Source: Rhizophlyctis rosea (taxonomy: Eukaryota > Chytridiomycota > Chytridiomycetes > Rhizophlyctidales > Rhizophlyctidaceae). Taken from it: a stretch of DNA of 64,000 bases. Location of the stretch: contig JADGJC010000225.1 in NCBI GenBank assembly GCA_027596075.1, positions 1-64,000 of the forward strand. Reading direction: 5' to 3'. The notes under the pieces were generated by a model. It was not told where the DNA came from. It saw nothing but the letters and a program-made list of their open reading frames with translations, and did not search any database. A program made the position numbers and the translations under genes. Positions 25,301 through 36,142 of this stretch are shown one piece after another (position 1 is the stretch's first letter; every line of letters begins with the position of its first letter).

Positions 25301-28300
25301 ATTTCGCAGTCATCAAATGAAAGTCGGGTTTAGTTACGGAAACACCGAAATCATGAGGCGGCACGGTGTCGTCAAGCCCACGGTGTCGTCACGCCCTCCA
25401 TGTGACAGGTTCTGAGGCTTCAGAAGGAGCCGAATGAAAATAGCGGGCAGAGCATGGAGATGGAAAGGACAAGCGCTTAGATGAATCTCGGTCAGAGTAC
25501 CTCACTCAAATTTCGTCTTTTTGCCCGCCGCATATGAAATTTTAAGGGGCTGTAAAACTCTTTGAGCCGTTCCCATTGGCACTTCCATTACCAGTTTGGT
25601 AGAAAAAGTAATTGGTATCACTACAAGTTCCCATCGCAGCACATACGTTTCTGAACCATACGGTTTGCTACGGGCAACATGACAGGTGTAATGATTCCGT
25701 GGTTAGGAGACTGGCCAGTTCCGGGCCGAGCGGGCCGTAATGTCCGCGATGAACACATGCTGTCATCACTACAATCAACCATGCGGGAAAGCGCCTTTGT
25801 CTCAAAAGATCATCATCCGCAGTCTCATCTTGAGATCTCCATATTGACTCTCCATCAGTGATAATAGTCAACAGAGGAAAAGGACATGAACGCTGACTCT
25901 GCACTTTGTGCATCAGATTCTGATTGATCCCAGCACAAGACCATATCGGCACGGACCGCCAAATAGGCATATGTTCCAGAGCATAGTTCATGCCATCCAA
26001 CCCTCGGAAAAGAGTTCGGACATGAGATGAAGATTTTGCTACCATCCGCACCACGAGCCATGAGAGCAGTTCATGTCACGATTGACCCAACAGTCAAACT
26101 ATTGGTAACGTCACCAACGTGGTGGCGGAGATGGCGAGCTGATCAGGGAAGAGGTGCAAAGACTAGATGTTCAAGAGTCCATGGAGTTGACAAAATGGAA
26201 CGCTGCTTCTGACATTAATCTGTTCATGTAATCTTCATTTTTCACCATGACGTCACATATGAAGCTTCAGATCGAGGTTATTGGGACAGCGCTATGGTTC
26301 CCAAAAGGGCGTCATCCTAACAGAAGACCACACAAAATGGATGCGGTGGAGCGAGCCTGGAAAGGATGCTATAATGACAGGTGCTGTGAATGAAAAATGA
26401 ATGTGCCTGAAATTTTCAGTGAACTGTGAAGTTTAGTAAATGCGCCGATGTGAGATCTTGCGTGACCCCTCGGTGTTGATTCGATTTTGTCTGCTTCCTC
26501 AACCCCACGGTACGTTAAAGCCTTGATTCTGTTTCCACGCGTTCTGTTTGGACTCCGCCAGGAGGAGATGTCTCCAGAGAGAACTCTTCGGGAACGCTAG
26601 TGTTAGAAAAATTGAGTTGCCGAAAATCATTCAGAATATCCACCTAGCCTTTGGATGCTGGTCATAATTTCAAGCTGCGAAGTCACACATATGTCTGGCT
26701 CTCGAACATCCCTGGATCGCTCGTAAAATGACTGACATTCCCCGGACAAGAGCGTGTCATTCTTGAGATGCCATAAAAGAGAGATCCGTATCCTTGAGGG
26801 TTACAACAAGCCAATGACTCTGCTGGACAGAAGCGTTCCAATGCGGACTTCAACCAGTGGCCCGTTTGATCCTTTCGCAAATATATTTGTCATCCGGTCT
26901 TCTTGACAAGCCCTTCGCCAAGTCCATCGCCGGAACATCCCATGGATTGTCATCACCATCTTGATACACATCTGGTCGCCGCCTGCATAACTCAAACCAT
27001 TGAAACTTCGTCACTTTTTCACTTCCTTCTCCTCCCGTACGTCAGCCCTTACACCTCCAGCAGCCTTCCCAGCCATCACGCCGGCCACGGATAACGTCCA
27101 AAAAGCCACGCCAAATTCTGGTTCATATGTAGCATGCAAGCGGGGGTCTGCGAATGGCCTGGTGGCAATCTGCTTGTTAGCAATCTCGCTCCAGCCCTCA
27201 TGGCTCAGACCATGAAGTCTATCAAATCCCAAGGGTCCCCTAAACGCGTGGTGTCCGCACCACGCACCCTGCCGCACCTCCGTCCCACCCCACGTTGTAA
27301 TGATCGATCGGCTGTACGACAGCTGCGGATGTGACAAGAGTCGCCACCCGATTGAAAGTCAGAAGGAGGACGGGAGTATTAATTGAATCTGCAAGGTGGT
27401 TTGGTTGGGAAACTTTGGAAGGGCCGGATCAACTATAAAAGGTTGTTGAGTGATGACTGTCCAGTTTTTGGTTGGGTCAACTTGCTTCCCATGGGAAACA
27501 GGTCGGTTATCGACAGCCGTGAATACCGTGACTATAAACAAGATGATTAGAAGATCAGTAACGTCCCAAGTATCCCGCAAAACAGTTGCAGCAACAGTTG
27601 CTTTGTCCAAACGTCCCGTAACCGTACGAACCTCTGAGACCACCTCCAAACCCACACATACCGAAGTTAGGTAGTTGAAATCATTCGCCAAATCCACTTC
27701 ACCTCCGAGGGCTCCAACCAGTCCAACATATACGTCCAAGTGTAGGCCGGATGCTGCCCTCCGGACATATTACTAAAAGCGGTAAAGTAGATGATAGCGT
27801 ACCGGTGGTATGATTGTAGTCAAGCGCATTGAAGTCTGCGCGCTCCGATGGGGAATGCGGCAAAGCTTGGCATTGGGCCGCAGTGCATTATCTTGTTTTA
27901 GTATGACGGTGTGCTGGTTTTTGCAGCATTAGGTAAATTTTGGAGGAAATCTGGGTGTCTTCTAAGGGAGGTTGGGGCCGCACCCATGAACGGTGATACC
28001 TATAGCTGTACGACTCCCCAGATCAGGTGGAAGCCAGTAGTGTCTCTTGTATGCCAAGGATTGACGACTTCCACGGGTGGATCTGATGATGAGAAGATGT
28101 TTCTCACCTTTTTTCGCTTCGTTACTTTCGTTATCAGCTTTGAGATAAGGGTCCTTTGCAAAGTGTGACGCGTTCCTTCTTGACGGCGGCGTCTGAGCGT
28201 CTCATACACTTTTCATGCACCCGTGGGTTGTAGTTCTCAAACTTCGACACAAGACCCATACTTCTGATGCGACGCCCAACCGCGCGCACAGGCAACCTCC

Positions 28301-31300
28301 ATGCGTTTTCAACGCATGTGTTCAATTAAGCGTGCGGATTCCTGGTGGAGGATTGACGTCATGGATTGAATTCTATTAAACTTTTTTATTTTGGATCATT
28401 TGGGATTAATGGTAAATCATATTTATTTTGGCAGTTTGACGTGTGTTCCCAATGCCAGAGTTTGATGGGACCCAAAAGGACCCTTGTGTCTCTCAACCCC
28501 CCCAACACGCGCATGAAATCTTGTAATTCACACACGCGCCGCCGGGCAAATCTCACTTGTGGGATTTGGCAAAACAGGTTGGCGAGGTTTCGTGGGTTTG
28601 TGGTGGAGTCTAGGCAAAACCGTTGGTAGGATATGTGCCCGAGGGTCCTTTGGCGAAGGATATTGGCAAGTTTGGCAGTTGGCAGAGTCGACTTGGTTTG
28701 GAGCTGATACCCAGGTAAGCGTTCGATAGGAGATGTGCTTCTCTCAAGAGACAGAGACTGGAAGCACGGGAGGGGTAATTGTGGTCAAGTAGTAACGGCT
28801 CGTCGGTAAAGAATAACGCATGCTGGCTCGTGTTGCACGGTCTTGTTTGAGGGCACAAAGCTCTTGCAAGTTGCGAGTCACTTCCTCACATGCATCGTCG
28901 CAACCAACGGGTTTCGTTGAAATCGTTCTGCAGACCGGAAACATTCGCGATCATCGAAAGGACTTGAAGAATCATCCCTATCTCTCCCCGTCCAACATCA
29001 GAACGAATGAGCCTGCCGCTACTGTGCATTTAATGCCATTCAAGTCATTATCTCCGACCCATTCATGTCGTCACCTTCAACCAACTCGTTCCGTAAGACC
29101 TTCACCGAGAGATTGACGTCGCCAGCAGTTTGGGGGGCAAGTGCCATTGAAACTCCTCTCCACCATGCGCCGGGGGCGTTAAAAGCAATATTCCCGAACA
29201 GGATATACTAAAATCTGCCATTTGATAAAGCCCGCAGGGCTGAGGTGTCTCTCCTCCAATCAGGTCTGAGCCTGCAATGTCTAAGCCTAGAACTGATCGC
29301 GTTGCGCCCCCAAGATGAGGCCCCAGGGGTCCATTTGTGAGCCACCACTGCACAGCGCGCCTGCATGAAAGCTTCTCAATTCCTGGGCCGAAGGGCTCAG
29401 CTCATTTTGCGGAGCCCGCATAACCGAGATTGGGGATTGGCAATAAGAAAGCTTGATCCGAAGAAGCCAGTGCTAGTCATGAAGGGAATACCCCCTTTTT
29501 ACTCCGGCATGGACTTGTACGCACATGCCAAATATTGCAGGAGGGTAGTTGGCGTCGGTAGAGGGTCTGTTGGTGCAAAGCTGACTCCTGGATCTACGGT
29601 TTCTTTCTTAGGGGAAGGGAGCCCAGTCGACCAGAAGGATTTTGCCATCCACTCTATCCGCTCTTTTTTTGCCTGGGAAATTAAATTTGGTTGTCTTTGA
29701 CTATAGTTGCATGGTGCATGTATGTATGCATTGGGCGTGGATATTGCTTTTGCCGGGTGGGTGGGTTTCATGCAGGCGCTGACTGGTCTGGTGCTGTCCC
29801 CGGGGTTCTATGGGAGTACAATGATCACGCCCCCCGAACTCCCCCAGGCGCTGCGCTTCACCTCGCATGATGAGAGGAAGGAGAGGGGCCCTGGGGGGAG
29901 GGCGAGCGGGCAGAGACAACGCGTCTTCCGATCCATCATTCAACAAGGCCCCTCTCGCGCCTGCAGCTAGCCTGCATCTCACTGCTCACACAGCATCCAA
30001 TGCGCAACTGTGAAAGCAATAATGCAAGGGGCAGATCATGCATTCAAAAGCAGGACACGAACGAGATGGCTCCCACCACCGCACCCCGTCCCCTCCCCCG
30101 AGTTGCTGGATCCTGTGTGCGACAGCGTCATTCAAACACCGTCAGCATCATCCGTGTTTCTGCTGTGAAAGCCTCCAGGGGTCTCTGATTTGCTGCTGTC
30201 TTGGGTAAGTGGGTGTTGTCGAAATCGTTGAATGGAGGGTGGGTGCGATCTGGGTGCATCTATTTTGAATTGTTGGCTGGTGAGAAGTGTGAGAACCAGA
30301 CGGACAGATGGTTGCAGGTTTTCATTTATTTTAGGTGGGTGATCGGGGGGTACGCTTCGCCAGGATGCATGTTGCTTGACATATCTGGTTCATGCATAGT
30401 ATATGCATAGTATATGCTCGAGGGTGCAAGGGTGCATAGGGTGCATCTCATATATATGAACACGAACACACATACGCGCTGTGATTGACGATCGGATTCC
30501 TCGTTTCGAGCTTGAAGCTTGTGTCTGCTGTCGAGTGGGTCACTACTGTGCTTCTCCTCCTTTGCCATCTGAGCTCATCTTGCGTGCGAAGAAGGGGGCG
30601 TTGTGTGTATTGCTTCCCCTCCTTATTGCGCATCGATACATCGTCACGGTGACCCTGTCCCCCATCCGGACTAGTCCAGTGGTACACCTGCCTCTTCATC
30701 TTACCGCCACCCATCATCAATTTGTGGTGCACCCTGTCATCATCCATCATCCATCGTGGTGTCCATCCGTCCGCACCCCATCATCTGCTCCATAGTAGTC
30801 AATCATAGTCTGACCACCATCTTTGCTTTCATCCTTTTCCCTCTCTCTCCTTCATACTGTATTTACTATCATAGTGCGCATAATCCACGACTTTCCCACG
30901 GTTCCGTTACATCCTTTTCCTGCACTGCATCTCGATACCACCGCCTACCCTCCGTCAAAGCAGCTTGCATACATAATACCCTGCCGCATCTACCATCATA
31001 CTACATACGCCGTCTATACCCCACCTGCATACTTACGCACCACCTATCCTGCGACCATCTATACCCGTCCTGCACGAGCCTCTGATTCGTGCGACATACA
31101 TACGTACACATACATAATACTGCACCCTTGATACATAATACCCAGTCCCACGGCATCACCCGCCCGCCCCCAGCGAGGGAACTCTGCATCTGTACTTGTC
31201 GTCGTGTCTGCATCTGCTCCTGCATTTGGTGAGTACCGTGGGTTGGTGAAGGTACCATGCCTCCCGAAGAACCAGGCCAATACCAGTGGGAAAGCAATCA

Positions 31301-31539
31301 GTGGAGCCTAGCAGTCAAGGTTTCCATCCCCATGTGGTGCTTATTCTTGTGCACAGCTACCTATCCCCCTCGATCATTTCCCCACCTTCTCAACTCTAAC
31401 GTTTTTGGCCTCTTTGCCCACAGGATCGCACATCCCCGATCTTCTTTGCACACAGGATCGCACATCCCCGATCTTCACACCCGACGTGATTGTTCAAACT
31501 GTAAAAGCATAGTCCACCATCACGCACATCAACGACATC
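22393..31539. other. 9.1-kb stretch without a resolved gene
   Basis: Mostly short frames without recognisable domains. Coding-like patches on the minus strand at about 27010-27840 and 28134-28325 could not be joined into a gene. An 11-bp unit is repeated at 30392-30417. The last 1.5 kb before the APSES gene is pyrimidine-rich and probably includes its promoter and long 5' leader. Confidence 0.45.
31411..31476 (+). repeat. Tandem duplication of about 32 bp in the APSES 5' leader
   Basis: Two nearly identical copies lie head to tail (about 31411-31443 and 31443-31476), differing at one position (TTTGCCCACAG versus TTTGCACACAG). Each contains a pyrimidine tract ending in CACAG, a possible 3' splice site, followed by GATCGCACATCCCCGATC. 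Confidence 0.8.
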
Positions 31540-33755
31540 ATGGAAGAAAACATCAAACTAGAGAATAAAAGTAGTAGCGATCCATTCGCTGAAGCAAATG
31601 GTGCGGAAGGGGCATATGATGCCGCGTCAGCGCCGCCGTATTCCAGTGCTAGCAACCCATACGATTCGCAGCCTTTGGATACCCCGATGCCCGATCGCGA
31701 CCGAGAAGAATCTAATCACTCATCCGCACCGTCATCCGCGGGCGCTGTTGCCTCAGCACATTTTGGTTCGACGACATTCCCACGAGTATCCAGCCACAAT
31801 GCCTTCGACTTTCCCATGAACACCTCGTCCGGCAGCTTCTACCCACCATTGCAACCTCTAGGACCCATGCCAGGCACCTTTCCTTACCTTCCTCCTTACC
31901 CGCCATTACACACCTTGCCCCGCTTTGGTCCGCCAACGGCAACGCTTCCCTCGTTCCCCACGCGCCAACCTTCTTTCCCACCCTACAACAACTGGCCATC
32001 CCTCCCCCTCCCTTCGCCATCATCACATCCTGCTTCCCACCCACACCTGCAATCATTTCACATGAACGACATGATGCGAGCGGGACCAGTCTCTCCATCC
32101 TTACCTCACACCGTGCCAAGAGTCTCACCCATCGAGCCTCCGTCTCCAGATATGGAGATGTTCACACCAGCAGGACCATCCAAGAAGCCCTCTACGCAAT
32201 CCGCTACAAAGTCTACAAAGCCCAAGTCCAAAACCAAATCCACCAAGACAAAAGCAAAGACCAGCCCGCAGCCCGCTCCTGGCGACGACTCCTCGTCTTC
32301 GCCGCTTGTAGCTACGTCGTCACCACGGCCTCCTCCGCAACAACCTATTACGTTTGAGACGACGATTAGCAAGACGTTGTGGGAGGACGAGGTGACGCAG
32401 GTGTATCAGTTGGAACTTAAGCCGATTGATTTGGGAGATCTTAATGATGGTGAGGCTGCAAGGGCGGGTGGTGTGGGCGACGGAGATGCGTCTGGGGGCC
32501 CTTCCATCTTGGCAGTCCCGACTATCGTCACGAGGAGGTTGGATAATGGGATGATCAACGGGACGAAGTTGCTGAATGTTGCGGTAAGTTTCTTGTATAC
32601 AATAGAATAGTCGATTGTTTGAGTAGCGGAATTCCTTATAAATTATCTATGTATTTGCTCAACATCACATTCCTTTGCATTTGCTGCAGAACCTGACACG
32701 AGGTCGACGTGATGGCATTCTCAAAAACGAAAGGCCGCGCTCTGTTGTTCGGCACGGTGCGATGCATCTGAAAGGTGTTTGGTATGTGCGCACCGAAAGT
32801 GATTGCAATTTTCACAATGTACATAACATCTCATCAATGCTACAACGCTTTGCGTATCTTCAGGATCGACCTCAACCGTGCTCGTGCTCTCGCTCAACAC
32901 CATGGCGTCTATCCACTCATGAAATCACTCCTCAGCGAGACACCCGACCGGTACATCGGCATGACGGGCCGGGTAACAGTCATGGGTACGCCCGCCGTTC
33001 CCAACGCCGACATGCTGACTCCGACAACCGAAGTCGCCATGATGGAAATCAGTGAAAACGGACACGATCTAGCCCGCGGCGCTGCTGGCGCAAATTTGCA
33101 ACAACAACAAGGAGTTGATTATCCAGGACTCTACGGTGTAACGCATCATGGTGCTGAGCGGAGTTCGGTGGGAGGCATGGTGGGAGACAACTACCCAGGC
33201 CGTGGCGTCCATCCATGTGGGCACGGGCACGAAGCCTGTTGTCACGGTCATGGCGTTTCCTCCCCGCATGCCGAAAGCTTCCCACCCCTCCCCGCCCAAC
33301 CCGCCCGGTCAAAGAGTTTCACCAAAAAGCCCGCCACGCAGAAGAACGAGAACCACCATTCACAACAAAACCGTGGCGGCGCGCAACCGCAACCCCAACA
33401 ACCCCAACAACAGCAACAACCATCACAAAGACCCGCAGCACCAAAACGTCGCCCATCCCAATCCCACTCCATCCACTCTCAACCCGCCGCACCGTACCAC
33501 CCAATACCCCAATCCCACCAACAACCCGCCAAACCCAAAAAACCCGCCCAACAACCCCAACACCAAGCCCACCACCAACCCCCACAACCCCCACCCCTAC
33601 CCCCGCCCCCCACACACCTTCCACACCCAAAACCCACTCCACCACCAACACCAACTCCCCTCCATCCCACCGACGCCCTTCCCGCCCTTCCCGTTCGACG
33701 ACTTCCACCACCCGCAGCAGGCGTTTCATCCGGGGGCGTACTTTGGCGGTCGTGA
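31540..33755 (+). CDS. APSES-type transcription factor (StuA/Asm1/Efg1 family)
   Basis: Exons 31540-32583, 32690-32781 and 32864-33755, in phase, giving 675 aa as read. Residues 1-270 are a Pro/Ser-rich, probably disordered activation region ending in a Lys-rich patch. The APSES (KilA-N-like) DNA-binding domain begins near 275: SKTLWEDEVTQVYQLE, then MINGTKLLNVA, TRGRRDGILKNERPRSVV and MHLKGVWIDLNRARALAQ. These follow the StuA/Phd1/Sok2 pattern. Odd: about 35 Gly/Asp-rich residues (293-329) interrupt the conserved block between YQLE and VTRRLDN. The tail is Gln/Pro/His-rich and ends at TGA 33755. A shift of one base in the C run near 33606-33612 would open a better-looking tail to 33867. Known: these factors control morphogenesis and sporulation in ascomycetes; the role here is inferred. 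Confidence 0.9.
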
Positions 33756-33867
33756 TGGCGATGCGGGGGAGGGAGCGACGTACGTAACGCCGCCGCCTAG
33801 TCATCCGAATTCGCCGCCTAAGGGGAGTGGGGGGGTGAAGAGGGAGGGGGTTCGGATTGAGGGCTGA

Positions 33868-36142
33868 GGGTGGGGGGGAGTGAGTGGGGGTGAAAGATAG
33901 AGATTTGACATTTTGGGTGGGGGTGAAGGGTGTGGTGTAGAGACGATTTGACGTATTTAGTTTGGGTTACAATGTAATTCGTTTTTTCTCTTGGGTATTT
34001 AGTCGGCGATTATGAACGCGCTGTACTAGTAGTTGTGTGTAGAGTCCGGTAAATGTTGGCGTAAGTGAGGACTTTTGGTTCGGGTTGGACGATGATAGTT
34101 TGGGCCACTACACATGCGCACAGCCTTGTGATTAGGAAGCCTTTGATTTTGTCGTTGGTTTTGTGGTTGTTGTTGTTGTTGTTGTTGTTGTTGTCAACCT
34201 TTATTTCCTTTTTTTTGTAATCAGCTTGTCTTGATGTAAATAGTACTGTTTGTTTATGCTCGCGTGCCGCTTTTGTTCACATCTTGGCTCTGATCGTGAT
34301 GGCTTCTACTATGGGCGTGTAGAAGAAAATGGACTGAGTCTTTACACGATGACATGCGACCTAACATGTCCCGACGATATGATGAGCAGGCTCGCAGCAT
34401 CATTTTTGGTTGTTGTGATTTCTAGTGAGACTACTGATTCAATTATAGCGCCTCGACTGGAGCGATCATTCGTTTCATCAAGGGAAGAGCAAGTGCAAGG
34501 AGGAGATAGAGGGAAAAGGAAAGCGAGTCTGGGAGGTGTTGCCAGTTTCGCAATTCGAGGATCTGCCGTGTCGATGATCGTCCTTGGTTTCCTGCTCATA
34601 TGAAATGATGACGACCACACAAAGAAGTAACTCTATGGGTTCACAGTTTTGTTCTACAAAACCCGATTCTTCGTATTTGGTGGACGGGCCCAGTCACAAT
34701 ATGTGTGCGCTCTCCTGTGATGGAAGCTCCTCCGTCTAAACCCAGCGGACTTAGCGGGTGGTCTGCCAAACTTTGACCTTTCGTGTTTGTATGTTGTTGA
34801 TGGCCATACCAATAGGACATGTGCTGTTCACCACAAAAGTTGGAATCTCTATGGGATGGCTATGGTCGATTTTCAAGAAGGAAGGAGTCCCTCCGTGATC
34901 TTGTTCACATTGGTTGTTTCAATTTTTTTTATATCAAATGTGCTCCCGATGATTCAGATCAAATGTTGGCGGGTCAAAACCTCATCAGCGAATCTTGACG
35001 TCATGACCAGTCTATCAAAATGTCTCTCTGCTCTGCAATTCCCGCAACGATGAGTAGCAGGGTCGTCCGTGCACGCAACTCACTTCACCTTCCAGGTATG
35101 ACGCCATCACTTTTTCTCGTGCTTGAAATGATCGCAAGATTAAACATTGCCTAAACTCCCAATCGCCAACTGACGAATCATTCATTACAACATGCCAAAA
35201 GACAGTAATGAACTTCACACTGTAATGATAGATGCAGTATAGCTTGAATCTCCTTCTCTGTAACTCAAGTCTTTGTGACGGCACAGCACTTGCAGATTAC
35301 GTAATCAGTTTTCGTCAGTTTTCCTGCCGAGCCGACGTTGTTTGCCGAGGAATTGGAAGCTGGCGATTAGATCTGATAGTGGGAGTTGAGGTAATGTACC
35401 GTGCGGCAATTTTTTGATATCTGCTTGTACATTTCGGCTCACGCACTTTCATCGGCATCAGCGTCAGGAGTGCAAAGGCCATCATGGCTTGCATGCTATC
35501 ACAATGGTCACCGGACATGAATGTTTCAAGGATTCCTTCATCTTCTGAACGAAAAAAGAACAGAGAAAAACGTCGGTGAATTTCCATGCACTTTTAGACT
35601 TAAATTCGGTCTTTCTCACTCCAAAAGTGCGTTTCCGCTGCCAAGTGTAACGCCGATGTCTTCGGAACGCCCCGTTCCCTTCCACTCACATCCTGAATCA
35701 CCAGCAGCAGCATCAGTTCCCAAACGGTGGGGCCGATCAATTTACACTGAGGACGCACACATTGCAGAATGCCCATCGTGTCAATGGAAGTGTTTTATTT
35801 CGCACCCATCGATGGATATTCCTGTCGCCATGGGCCCTTGAAGGGTCCCCGCTCAACCTCCAACTCCCCCGAGTCGCGGCAGCACCGCAGACACACATAT
35901 TGCAATCCCCTTCACATCCACACTAACCCACAGCCTTCAGGCTTCCCGAATAGGTCAAACAGTTTGGGAGGACAGGAGGTGCGGCACGACCATAAACAAT
36001 CTCGCAAACACAGCGACCCATTTATCCTAGAGCTCCAGGGGAAGAACAACAGAATCAAGCTGACCATTTCTGCCATATCTAGGTGTAAAAATGAAGAGAA
36101 GGGTGTGAGTATGATGGGGAAGCTTGCCTTCCAAAGTTTCAT
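33868..36142. other. 2.3-kb stretch without a supported gene
   Basis: Downstream flank of the APSES gene and 3' flank of the HET gene. It contains a GTT/TTG trinucleotide repeat at about 34166-34194. No frame has a recognisable domain. Confidence 0.5.
34166..34194 (+). repeat. TTG trinucleotide microsatellite
   Basis: About nine uninterrupted TTG units, outside any predicted exon. Confidence 0.9.

Noticed and set aside
29365..29970. Two adjacent plus-strand frames (111 and 88 aa)
   Set aside because: No recognisable domain and no consistent intron or start context. Long frames also occur on the opposite strand here.
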